From Spirochaetaceae bacterium (GTDB lineage Bacteria; Spirochaetota; Spirochaetia; Treponematales; Breznakiellaceae): DNA of 5,167 nucleotides. This document shows positions 1 through 4,670 of the stretch, in pieces. The position numbers and the translations under genes are program-made. The notes below the pieces were generated by a model. That model made no database searches, had not been told where the DNA came from, and was given only the letters and a program-made list of their open reading frames with translations. The stretch lies in the NCBI GenBank assembly GCA_031255115.1, contig JAIRTD010000261.1, positions 1 through 5,167 of the forward strand, in the 5' to 3' direction. How positions within the stretch are numbered: the stretch's first letter is position 1; each line of letters opens with the position of its first letter.

Positions 1-207
1 GATGTCTTTAGATTCCCCGTATTCAGTACTTTAGGAGCAAATACTTTTCGCGGTACCTTTGACCTGGGAAGCGACGCGAGGACACAGACCAGGACTCCGG
101 TAAGCATCATCGACGGCAATACCACGCCAAACACTCGTAGATATACCTTTGGCCCTTCTTCCGTATGGCCCGACTATAATGTCATTGACGCAAACTGGCA
201 GCAGTAA
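1..207 (+). CDS. C-terminal end of an unrecognised protein (5' end outside window)
   Basis: Frame 1 is open from the first base to a TAA at 205-207, giving 68 residues with no start codon, so the gene begins upstream of the window. The peptide is rich in Thr, Asn, Arg, Asp and aromatics (for example TFRGTFDLGSD, RRYTFGPSSVWPDYN) and ends in DANWQQ. This is a beta-rich, secreted or surface-like composition. No membrane segment, catalytic motif or recognisable domain is visible, and I do not recognise the family. A strong hairpin preceded by an A-tract starts directly at the stop codon, which fits the end of a real transcription unit. The opposite-strand frame over the same bases has no ribosome binding site and runs through the hairpin. 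Identity is unknown; I am moderately confident it is coding. Confidence 0.62.
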   Translation, partial: DVFRFPVFSTLGANTFRGTFDLGSDARTQTRTPVSIIDGNTTPNTRRYTFGPSSVWPDYNVIDANWQQ

Positions 208-256
208 AAAAACCGCCCGTGGCCAGAATAGATATTTAACCACGGGCGGCTTAAGA
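206..256. terminator. Hairpin terminator, possibly bidirectional
   Basis: A perfect 10-bp inverted repeat, CCGCCCGTGG (213-222) and CCACGGGCGG (240-249), encloses a 17-nt loop. Seven A residues (206-212) lie on the left, so a minus-strand transcript would end in a hairpin followed by a run of seven U, a classic intrinsic terminator. On the plus strand the hairpin is followed only by CTTAAGAATTT, a weaker U-tract. It directly abuts the stop of the left-hand gene. It could end that gene, and also stop readthrough from the minus-strand genes to the right. The right arm overlaps an ATTTAACCAC motif shared with the neighbouring repeats. Confidence 0.7.
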
Positions 257-286
257 ATTTAACCGCAAAGGCGCGGAAGGCGAAAA
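256..286 (+). repeat. 31-bp intergenic direct repeat, copy 1
   Basis: This 31-bp stretch begins AATTTAACCGCAAAG, continues through GCGCGGAAGG and ends CGAAAA. It is identical to 525-555. It lies just right of the terminator hairpin in a non-coding region. The 5' part (AATTTAACC) is shared with a diverged third copy at 343-373. It resembles, from memory, the AACC(A/G)CA(A/G)AG-type intergenic repeats scattered through many bacterial genomes; that link was not tested. Confidence 0.85.
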
Positions 287-342
287 AAAGAAGGAAGAAA
301 GAACCCTGACTATGCCAACCAGTACAGACCGGGCAAAGGAGG

Positions 343-373
343 AATTTAACCACAAAGTTAAAGAAGTTAAATA
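343..373 (+). repeat. Diverged third copy of the intergenic repeat
   Basis: The stretch starting AATTTAACCACAAAG aligns without gaps to the 31-bp repeat. Differences are concentrated in three places: G to A at position 10, a GCGCG block replaced by TTAAA, and a GCG block replaced by TTA, while the AATTTAACC, CAAAG and GAAG blocks are kept. GC-rich segments have been swapped for AT-rich ones at the same spacing. That pattern fits a repeat family with a conserved frame rather than chance similarity. Confidence 0.6.
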
Positions 374-491
374 AGTTTTAAGAAAAAACAGATTTTATCG
401 GATAATTAGTCCTTCTTTAGCTTGTCCGAAGAATCAAATAAGTAAGAAAAAATTTGTTGCAAGCGTGTAATGAACTTCTGCTACTTATTCG

Positions 492-502
492 ACTTTGTGG
501 TT
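492..502 (-). repeat. Inverted fragment of the same intergenic repeat
   Basis: ACTTTGTGGTT at 492-502 is the exact reverse complement of AACCACAAAGT at 348-358 in the diverged copy. The match decays after 11 bp. The pair could form the base of a long stem around 359-491, but the enclosed region shows no strong further pairing by eye. It is more likely a partial, opposite-facing copy of the repeat family. Confidence 0.45.
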
Positions 503-524
503 TTCTTCTTCAGTCTTTGGTCCA

Positions 525-555
525 AATTTAACCGCAAAGGCGCGGAAGGCGAAAA
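525..555 (+). repeat. 31-bp intergenic direct repeat, copy 2
   Basis: This copy is base-for-base identical to 256-286 over 31 bp, with start points 269 bp apart. It lies 35 bp beyond the stop of the minus-strand gene ending at 591. Two exact copies this far apart do not make a CRISPR array. Identity over the full length while the flanks differ suggests recent duplication or an actively homogenised intergenic element. Confidence 0.85.
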
Positions 556-590
556 GCGGCTTTGTGTCTATCCGGGGAGATTCGGGACGC

Positions 591-995
591 TTAAACAGGG
601 GCAAGTTCCTCAAGCCTTGTCATGGCGTATTCCAGGGCCCTGATTCTGAAGTCCTCATAGTGAAGGGCTGAGCTAAGGTGGCCCAGTATATGGCGGTTTT
701 TGCCTTCCTGCTCGGCCAGGACCCAGTCGCCCAGAATGGATGTTTCCATATTGACGGTATACACCGGCTCTGTGCCGTCTTTTGGGAAAAAGAGCAGACG
801 GAACCTGCAGGTATTGAACAGGGGGGACCGGGCGGTTTTTTCCTTTCTGCTTCCGGCCTTTCCGCTCCGGGCCTCTGTTTTGGAAAGCCCCGTCTCAGGC
901 CCCACTGCCGTAACAGACCATTGGTTAAACTCAAACCGTTCCAAGGTTCCCAGGGCCATCTGGGCCCGCCAGGACAGGTCCTGAATCGGTTCCAT
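591..995 (-). CDS. Conserved-looking hypothetical protein, 134 aa
   Basis: The ATG at 995 is preceded by AAGGAG five bases upstream, a strong ribosome binding site that fixes the start; the TAA stop is at 591-593. The N-terminal third (MEPIQDLSWRAQMALGTLER) is followed by a basic, Ser/Lys/Arg-rich stretch at about residues 36-58. Next comes a beta-rich segment (RFRLLFFPKDG, then VYTVNMETSILGDWVLAEQ), and a helical C-terminus from about residue 105. There is no signal peptide, membrane span or catalytic motif, so a small cytoplasmic protein is likely. I do not recognise the family. The frame stays open upstream to 1094 without an ATG, GTG or TTG, so the true N-terminus would be longer only if a rare CTG at 1076 were used. 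It lies downstream of the H1-like gene on the same strand, 199 bp away. Confidence 0.75.
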   Translation of the reverse strand: MEPIQDLSWRAQMALGTLERFEFNQWSVTAVGPETGLSKTEARSGKAGSRKEKTARSPLFNTCRFRLLFFPKDGTEPVYTVNMETSILGDWVLAEQEGKNRHILGHLSSALHYEDFRIRALEYAMTRLEELAPV

Positions 996-1101
996 AGCCG
1001 CTCCTTGTTTTGGAAGCTGCCCGGCGCGAGCCGCCCGAAGTTTGTCGTCCTGACTCCGGGGGCGTTTTTTGAACAGCCTGCCTTGAAAGCCGCCTTAGTC
1101 C

Positions 1102-1118
1102 CGGCCGGAATCCGGCCG
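1102..1118. repeat. 17-bp GC-rich palindrome
   Basis: CGGCCGGA, a single central A, then TCCGGCCG form a perfect odd palindrome in the gap between two minus-strand genes. As RNA it can form a 6-bp all-GC stem with a 5-nt loop. No U-tract follows on either strand, so it is not a standard intrinsic terminator. It might be a protein-binding site or an mRNA-stabilising hairpin between the H1-like gene and the 134-aa gene. Confidence 0.5.
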
Positions 1119-1139
1119 CGGCATCCTGCTTAGAGCTTT

Positions 1140-1165
1140 GAAAGAAACCGGACCGGTTCTCTTTC
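1140..1165 (-). terminator. Possible hairpin downstream of the H1-like gene
   Basis: GAAAGAAACC (1140-1149) pairs with GGTTCTCTTTC (1155-1165) with one bulged base, giving a 10-bp stem and a 5-nt loop, 30 bp beyond the H1-like stop codon. A second small stem, TTGGTT/AACCAA, lies at 1174-1190. Neither is followed by a proper U-run in the minus-strand transcript. Termination here is therefore only possible, and readthrough into the 134-aa gene remains likely. Confidence 0.3.
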
Positions 1166-1194
1166 AAGTATCATTGGTTCCCAAAACCAAAGTC

Positions 1195-1818
1195 TCATTT
1201 GGGAATCTTTATCAAAGGCCTCCGGTGGTTTTTTTGCTCCCGGTCAACAGGAAGCGCCGTGTTTGCCATGTCCGAAACCGGCCCCAAAGGCGGCTTCGCC
1301 GGAATTACCGTTTCCGCGGGCCCGGCCGGTTGCGCCGTTGGCATTGCCTGTCCCGGCTGTGCGGGTTTTATCACCGGGCCGGGTTTTTTGACCGCGGGCA
1401 TGGGCGGCGTTGTTTGTACTGCCTGTACCGCCGGAGTTGGTTTTACCAACTTTTTAGCCACAGGTTTAGGCGGCGTCGCGGGTTTTGCGGGCTTCTTGGC
1501 CGCGTTTTTTGCCGCTGGAGCGGGTTTTGTCGGCTTTTTCGCTGCAGGTTTTGCCACTGGAGCAGGCTTTACCGGCTTTTTGGCCGCTGTTTTTACCACT
1601 GGAGCGGGCTTTGTTGGCCTTTTAGCCGCTGTTTTTGCCACCGGAGCAGGCCTTGTTGGCTTCTTGGCCGCGTTTTTTGCCGCTGGCTTTGCCGCCGGAG
1701 CGGCTTTTACCTTGGAAACTGTTTTCGGGTGAGATTTTACTGCCGGTTTAGCCACTGAAGCCGGGTTTTTGGCTGCCGGCTTTGTGGGTGTAGTTTTAGC
1801 CGAGTTTTTTGCTGCCAT
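1195..1818 (-). CDS. Lysine/alanine/proline-rich histone-H1-like repeat protein, 207 aa
   Basis: This is a very basic, low-complexity protein resembling eukaryotic histone H1 tails, chlamydial Hc-type proteins and the AlgP (AlgR3) C-terminal tail. Such tails bind DNA without sequence specificity, so a nucleoid-associated role is inferred, not shown. Residues 1-47 are Lys/Ala-rich (MAAKNSAKTT start). Residues 48-131 are six tandem 14-residue units of consensus KxAAKKPxKPAPxx. Residues 132-190 are Pro/Ala-rich and less charged, and the tail is basic (REQKNHRRPLIKIPK). There is no folded domain, signal peptide or membrane span. The start at 1818 is chosen because GGAG lies five bases upstream and a TATAAT box about 30 bases upstream. 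The TTG at 1956 and ATG at 1875 in the same frame lack ribosome binding sites and would run through the promoter. The stop is TGA (1195-1197). Repeat number probably varies between strains. Confidence 0.8.
   Translation of the reverse strand: MAAKNSAKTTPTKPAAKNPASVAKPAVKSHPKTVSKVKAAPAAKPAAKNAAKKPTRPAPVAKTAAKRPTKPAPVVKTAAKKPVKPAPVAKPAAKKPTKPAPAAKNAAKKPAKPATPPKPVAKKLVKPTPAVQAVQTTPPMPAVKKPGPVIKPAQPGQAMPTAQPAGPAETVIPAKPPLGPVSDMANTALPVDREQKNHRRPLIKIPK
1426..1677 (-). repeat. Six tandem 42-bp units coding the AAKKPxKPAP repeats
   Basis: Six in-frame 42-bp units encode residues 48-131 of the H1-like protein. The amino-acid pattern K-x-A-A-K-K-P-x-K-P-A-P-x-x is kept while the DNA units differ at many third positions. 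The array is therefore old enough to have drifted, yet selected to keep its protein pattern. The last unit (residues 118-131) is the most degenerate, with LVKPTP replacing xxKPAP. Confidence 0.8.
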
Positions 1819-1846
1819 CTGTACTCCGAAATTCTGAAGTTTCTTT

Positions 1847-1874
1847 ATTATAATCTTTATTTCATTTTTGTGCA
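1847..1874 (-). promoter_or_regulatory. Probable promoter of the H1-like gene
   Basis: On the minus strand a perfect TATAAT occupies 1852-1847. A weak -35 candidate, TGCACA (four of six matches to TTGACA), occupies 1874-1869, with a 16-bp spacer. Transcription would start near 1840, leaving a leader of about 22 bases that contains the GGAG ribosome binding site. The region upstream is strongly A/T-rich with T/A runs (1876-1915), which could act like an UP element. If active, it makes the H1-like gene independent of readthrough from rarA. Confidence 0.5.
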
Positions 1875-1928
1875 TTATTTTTTTGGTATATTTTTTTACG
1901 AAAACACAAAAATCGCCCAAATTCCCTC

Positions 1929-1953
1929 TCTCAGGCGCGGAGGGCCCTGACAA
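1929..1953. repeat. 25-bp direct repeat, left copy
   Basis: The 25 bp starting TCTCAGGCGCGG and ending CCCTGACAA are identical to 2360-2384. This copy lies in the intergenic space between the divergent H1-like and XRE genes and is not coding. Its core contains the 8-bp palindrome AGGGCCCT and short TCAGG/CCTGA arms. It duplicates the last codons and stop of rarA without the rest of that gene. Confidence 0.9.
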
Positions 1954-1966
1954 CAAAAGATTTTAC

Positions 1967-1995
1967 TTGACGGAACTAAGCCAATGGCTTATGGT
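1967..1995 (+). promoter_or_regulatory. Probable promoter of the XRE gene
   Basis: TTGACG (1967-1972, five of six matches to TTGACA) and TATGGT (1990-1995, four of six matches to TATAAT) are separated by exactly 17 bp, the optimal sigma-70 spacing. Transcription would start near 2002, giving a leader of about 30 bases up to the ATG at 2032. This places the in-frame ATG at 1984 upstream of the transcript start and supports the later start codon. Confidence 0.6.
1977..1991. promoter_or_regulatory. Candidate autoregulatory operator (15-bp palindrome)
   Basis: TAAGCCA, a central A and TGGCTTA form a perfect 7-bp inverted repeat lying between the -35 and -10 boxes of the XRE gene. HigA-type antitoxins are known to bind palindromes in their own promoters and repress transcription. 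The position here would block RNA polymerase directly. Assigning it to this XRE protein is an inference. Confidence 0.5.
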
Positions 1996-2031
1996 AAAAA
2001 TAGAGAATTACAAGATAAAGGGGAAAACAAA

Positions 2032-2319
2032 ATGAGCGGAAGCCGGATTATCGAAAGCATGAAAGAGGCGGTTGCCATATCCAAAGGTGAAGTTCCCGAA
2101 AATTCTTATATCGTTCATATTCCAGAAAAAGTGGATGTTAAATCGATTCGTGAGCGTATGGGGCTTTCGCAAGCCGCTTTTGCCAACCGTTTTGGTCTTT
2201 CGGTTCTTGCCATTCGAAATTGGGAACAAGGAAAACGGCAGCCTGACCCTGCGGCGCGGGCCTACCTCAAGGTAATTGAGAAAGCGCCGCAGGCGGTAAG
2301 CGAGGCGTTGGCCTTATAA
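2032..2319 (+). CDS. HigA-like XRE-family antitoxin/transcriptional regulator, 95 aa
   Basis: This is a small cytoplasmic DNA-binding protein with one helix-turn-helix domain at about residues 35-82. The signature LSQAAFANRFGLSVLAIRNW followed by EQGKRQPDPAARAYL is typical of HigA/NadS-like antitoxins of type II toxin-antitoxin modules. In that family the protein neutralises a RelE/HigB-type toxin and represses its own promoter. Residues 1-34 (MSGSRIIESMKEAVAISKGE onward) match the usual N-terminal region. The start at 2032 is supported by AAGGGG eight bases upstream and by the promoter at 1967-1995; an in-frame ATG at 1984 would add 16 residues but lies inside the promoter. No toxin gene is present on either side: rarA follows convergently and an opposite-strand gene precedes. 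It is therefore an orphan antitoxin or a stand-alone regulator. A hand count gives about 48% G+C over 2041-2280, lower than the rarA stretches I sampled, suggesting acquisition. Confidence 0.87.
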   Translation: MSGSRIIESMKEAVAISKGEVPENSYIVHIPEKVDVKSIRERMGLSQAAFANRFGLSVLAIRNWEQGKRQPDPAARAYLKVIEKAPQAVSEALAL

Positions 2320-2345
2320 AAAACAATAAACGCGCTTTCTTTTTT
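2279..2345 (+). terminator. Possible terminator overlapping the XRE gene 3' end
   Basis: AGAAAGCGC (2279-2287, inside the coding region) is the exact reverse complement of GCGCTTTCT (2332-2340), and the right arm runs into a T-tract ending at 2345. The loop of 44 nt is unusually long for an intrinsic terminator, so either the loop folds further or the pairing is fortuitous. The T-run after a GC-containing arm favours some termination function between the convergent XRE and rarA genes. Confidence 0.35.
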
Positions 2346-2359
2346 AAAATGCGGCCCCT

Positions 2360-2384
2360 TCTCAGGCGCGGAGGGCCCTGACAA
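2360..2384. repeat. 25-bp direct repeat, right copy (3' end of rarA)
   Basis: This copy is identical to 1929-1953. It encodes, on the minus strand, the last residues of RarA (VRALRA and the TGA stop at 2362-2364) plus two bases beyond. Outside the 25 bp the flanks differ, apart from a C/T-rich resemblance on the left. A repeat that restores the 3' end of a gene is the arrangement seen at many site-specific integration sites, but no integrase is visible here. Confidence 0.9.
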
Positions 2385-3282
2385 GGAGGCTTTTCCATTG
2401 CCAGATCAGGGGGCCTTGCTGGGTTAGGGCTTCCAGGGTTTCTTTTATGAGGTGGAAGGGCTCCGATCCGAGATTTTGCAGCATAAAGGAGCCCCAGCTT
2501 GATTTTTCCGTGTCGAACCAGGCGGCAAGGTCTTTTTCGCTGATGAGCCGTTCTTCTTTTTGGTCGAGAAAATCGGCTTCTACAACAAGGCCGGCCTTTT
2601 CGAGTTCTGCTATGAGGTCGTTTTGTTCCCAGGTCCGCGTGTTGTCCTTGCCGAAAAAGGCGCTTTCGGCCTGTTTAAGGCGCTCAAGCGCTGTTTCGGA
2701 AAAGGCCGGGGCGGTTTCGAGGAGCCGGGATATTCTTTCGCCCAGGGAGGGCGGGGAGGCAAGGAGTACCAGAACGCCGCCCTGGGCGAGGAGATTGGCG
2801 GCCTTGTGTCCAAGCGCGGCAAAGGCTTCCCGTGGAACAGTGTTTTTGCCAAAGCCTTTCCGGTATGGTTCCCTTAAAAGTAAAAAATCAAATTCCGGGG
2901 CGGAAAACAACGACCTGTCTTTGGGAAGAAGCTCCGCGCCGCCAAGTACGGCGATTTCGGGTTTTTCGGTTTCGTCAAGCCCCGATGTTTGGGCAAAGCG
3001 GAACAGGGCTTCTTTAGCGTTTTCGGAATCCACCAGGGCGGCGGTCAATCCTTCCGGCGATCTTCGGAGGCTTTCCCAGACGAGAAGGCCGTCATTGGCA
3101 AGGGGGATGAGTACGCGGCTTTGCCGGCCGGGCGCTGCCGCCGTGAATATGGCGTCCCTGTCGGAAAGGAGGAGCCGGGACCTCCCTGATTCGGCGCGCT
3201 TAAACCAGCCTTCCCGGCCTTTGGACGCCGCCGACCAGGAGAGGACTTCTCCGCCTGAAGCCTCGTCGCCCGCGCCAAGCAC
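2362..3282 (-). other. C-terminal methyltransferase-like domain of the RarA fusion
   Basis: Residues 461-766 follow the RarA core. The order of elements resembles class I SAM-dependent methyltransferases. A first strand and loop lie at 516-530, an acidic residue closes the second strand (D545), a motif-IV-like strand lies at 591-600, and a GG-containing turn precedes a hydrophobic strand at 628-637. The normally glycine-rich SAM loop (GxGxG) is here LANDG, keeping only one glycine. Catalysis is therefore doubtful, and the domain may be structural or a protein/DNA-binding relic. The last 120 residues are helical and acidic/basic mixed, without recognisable motifs. Confidence 0.55.
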
Positions 3283-4662
3283 CATGGCCGCCTGGAGTTC
3301 CCGCTTTTTGAGTACCGACTCGCGGATTTTTCCTTCGTAGCCGATAAAGGACGGTATATAAAAGGTACGCCCCCGGAGCGCCGCGGGAAGGTACTGCTGG
3401 GCGGCCCAATGGTCCCGGTAGGCGTGGGGGTATACATAGCCTTCTCCGTGGCCGAAACTTTCGGCGTCCCGTGAGGCGTCCCGTAAATGGTTGGGAACTT
3501 CGGCGTCTTCTTTTTCAACTTCCTTGACGGCGTCAAAAAAGGCCAGGGTGGTATTGGATTTGGGCGCGGTGGCCAGGTACAGGGCCGCCTGGGACAGGGG
3601 AAAATTCCCCTCAGGAAAGCCTATGCGTTCAAAGGCGTCCGCGCAGGAGAGGACCACGCCTATGGCAGCCGGGTCGGCCAGACCAACGTCCTCCATGGCG
3701 AGGATAATCATGCGGCGGAAGATAAACGAAGGGTCTTCTCCGGCCCTGACCATTTTGGCAAGCCAGTACAGGGCCGCGTCAGGGTCGCTGCCCCGCACGC
3801 TTTTGATAAAGGCGCTTATGGTGTCAAAGTGGTAGTCCCCGTCCCGGTCGTAAAGTACGGCCCGTTTTTGTATGCTCTCTTCGGCGGCCTCCAGGGACAC
3901 CAGGATTTCCGCGCCCGGGGGAGGGGGCCAGGAGAAATCGGCCTCCGCCGTGTTGGGAGCGTTTTTTGGGGGGACTTTGTCCGGGGAAAGACTCCAGCCG
4001 CTGGTTACAACGGCTAGGTCCAGGGCGTAAAGGAGGCTCCGCGCGTCGCCGCCTGAGACTTCGACCAGGTGTTCGAGGGCGCCTTCCTCAAAACGCAGCT
4101 TCCATTTTCCGTAACCCCTTTCGGTATCCGAGAGGGCGCATTGGGCTGTTTTTAAGAGCGCCTCCTGGGTAAGGGCCTTGAGCTGGAAGATGCGGCTCCG
4201 GGAGACCAGGGCTTTGTTTACTTCAAAAAAGGGATTTTCCGTGGTAGCGCCCACCAGGATGACCGTGCCGTTTTCTACCCAGGGGAGCAGGGCGTCCTGC
4301 TGGGCCTTGTTCCAGCGGTGTACCTCGTCCACAAAGAGTATGGTGCGCCTGCCGTAGAGCCGCTGTCTTTCGTCGGAACGGTCTATCGCTTCCCGTATGT
4401 CCTTGATACCCGAAAGTACGGCGTTGAGGCTTTCAAAATTGGAACGGGTGGTATTTGCTATGACCCGGGCAAGGCTGGTTTTTCCCGTGCCCGGAGGACC
4501 GTAAAAAATAAGCGACGAAAGCCGGTCCGCCTGTATGGCCCTGCGGAGCAGCCGCCCGGGCCCCACAATGTGGTCCTGGCCTATGACCTCGTCAAGGGTG
4601 CGGGGCCTCATGCGGTCGGCCAGGGGCGCCCCGGAAGACCCGGCGGCAAAAAGCTCAGCCAC
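2362..4662 (-). CDS. rarA: RarA (MgsA) AAA+ replication-fork ATPase fused to a methyltransferase-like domain, 766 aa
   Basis: RarA/MgsA/WRNIP1 proteins are clamp-loader-like AAA+ ATPases that act at stalled replication forks and single-strand/double-strand junctions. Seen here: Walker A GPPGTGKT (55-62), Walker B ILFVDE with D112/E113, sensor 1 GATTEN (138-143), arginine-finger segment SRSR (154-157) and sensor 2 GGDAR (204-208). A Pro-rich linker (about 229-252) follows, then the conserved RarA C-terminal tetramerisation region ([15 protein letters not shown] to about 455, including APKSN and GYEGKI). E. coli RarA is about 447 aa, so some 300 residues (461-766) are extra. They read as a Rossmann-type methyltransferase-like fold: [14 protein letters not shown] (517-530), ALVDSENA (542-549), [10 protein letters not shown] (591-600) and [14 protein letters not shown] (624-637). 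Cyanobacterial RarA fusions of similar length are known. The start is GTG at 4662 with AAGG six bases upstream, 8 bp after the preceding gene, so the two are probably co-transcribed. Confidence 0.95.
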   Translation of the reverse strand: MAELFAAGSSGAPLADRMRPRTLDEVIGQDHIVGPGRLLRRAIQADRLSSLIFYGPPGTGKTSLARVIANTTRSNFESLNAVLSGIKDIREAIDRSDERQRLYGRRTILFVDEVHRWNKAQQDALLPWVENGTVILVGATTENPFFEVNKALVSRSRIFQLKALTQEALLKTAQCALSDTERGYGKWKLRFEEGALEHLVEVSGGDARSLLYALDLAVVTSGWSLSPDKVPPKNAPNTAEADFSWPPPPGAEILVSLEAAEESIQKRAVLYDRDGDYHFDTISAFIKSVRGSDPDAALYWLAKMVRAGEDPSFIFRRMIILAMEDVGLADPAAIGVVLSCADAFERIGFPEGNFPLSQAALYLATAPKSNTTLAFFDAVKEVEKEDAEVPNHLRDASRDAESFGHGEGYVYPHAYRDHWAAQQYLPAALRGRTFYIPSFIGYEGKIRESVLKKRELQAAMVLGAGDEASGGEVLSWSAASKGREGWFKRAESGRSRLLLSDRDAIFTAAAPGRQSRVLIPLANDGLLVWESLRRSPEGLTAALVDSENAKEALFRFAQTSGLDETEKPEIAVLGGAELLPKDRSLFSAPEFDFLLLREPYRKGFGKNTVPREAFAALGHKAANLLAQGGVLVLLASPPSLGERISRLLETAPAFSETALERLKQAESAFFGKDNTRTWEQNDLIAELEKAGLVVEADFLDQKEERLISEKDLAAWFDTEKSSWGSFMLQNLGSEPFHLIKETLEALTQQGPLIWQWKSLLVRALRA

Positions 4663-4670
4663 GGGCCGCC

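Larger units (their letters stand above)
208..590. other. Non-coding intergenic region carrying the repeat family
   Basis: This 383-bp gap between the plus-strand gene ending at 207 and the minus-strand gene ending at 591 shows no credible gene: all frames are short or lack ribosome binding sites. It holds the terminator hairpin, four ATTTAACC(A/G)C motifs (at 234, 257, 344 and 526), the 31-bp repeats and an inverted fragment. The stretch 374-490 is A/T-rich and I see no structure in it beyond short runs of A and T. No tRNA or other RNA gene is recognisable. Confidence 0.7.
1954..2359. other. Repeat-bounded XRE segment, possibly inserted
   Basis: The 406 bp between the two 25-bp repeats contain only the XRE promoter, operator, gene and possible terminator, all on the strand opposite to the surrounding genes. 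The segment is lower in G+C than rarA. Excision between the repeats would leave rarA intact with one repeat copy, followed directly by the H1-like promoter, which looks like a sensible ancestral order. No transposase, integrase or terminal inverted repeats are present, so the mechanism is unknown; a duplication during gene capture would look the same. Confidence 0.35.

Noticed and set aside
31..243. 70-residue minus-strand frame with a hydrophobic N-terminus
   Set aside because: It begins inside the terminator hairpin, has no ribosome binding site and lies antisense to the left-hand gene that ends exactly at the hairpin.
256..555. CRISPR array
   Set aside because: There are only two identical 31-bp copies 269 bp apart, with no regular spacers and no cas genes.
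678..1133. 151-residue plus-strand frame opposite the 134-aa gene
   Set aside because: No ribosome binding site and no recognisable pattern; the opposite strand has a strong one and a more protein-like sequence.
931..1167. 78-residue minus-strand frame starting with TTG
   Set aside because: It starts inside a hairpin without a ribosome binding site, overlaps the better-supported 134-aa gene, and has a Ser/Arg/Gly-rich sequence typical of a non-coding frame.
1138..1758. Long plus-strand frames (206 and 177 residues) opposite the H1-like gene
   Set aside because: They are antisense images of a repetitive low-complexity gene in which stop codons are rare. The products are meaningless Arg/Cys/Phe- or Gly/Ala/Phe-rich repeats and lack ribosome binding sites.
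1819..1956. N-terminal extension of the H1-like protein (TTG at 1956 or ATG at 1875)
   Set aside because: The extension would read through the 25-bp repeat and the TATAAT promoter box and has no ribosome binding site; GGAG sits correctly before the ATG at 1818.
1984..2031. Earlier ATG for the XRE gene
   Set aside because: It lies between the -35 and -10 boxes, upstream of the expected transcript start, while the ATG at 2032 has an AAGGGG site at proper distance.
1929..2384. Insertion sequence or classical transposon
   Set aside because: No transposase, no terminal inverted repeats, and the 25-bp direct repeat is longer than usual target-site duplications.
2447..4017. Several long plus-strand frames opposite rarA
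   Set aside because: rarA is unmistakable from its motifs over this whole span, and its GC-rich codons suppress stops on the other strand.
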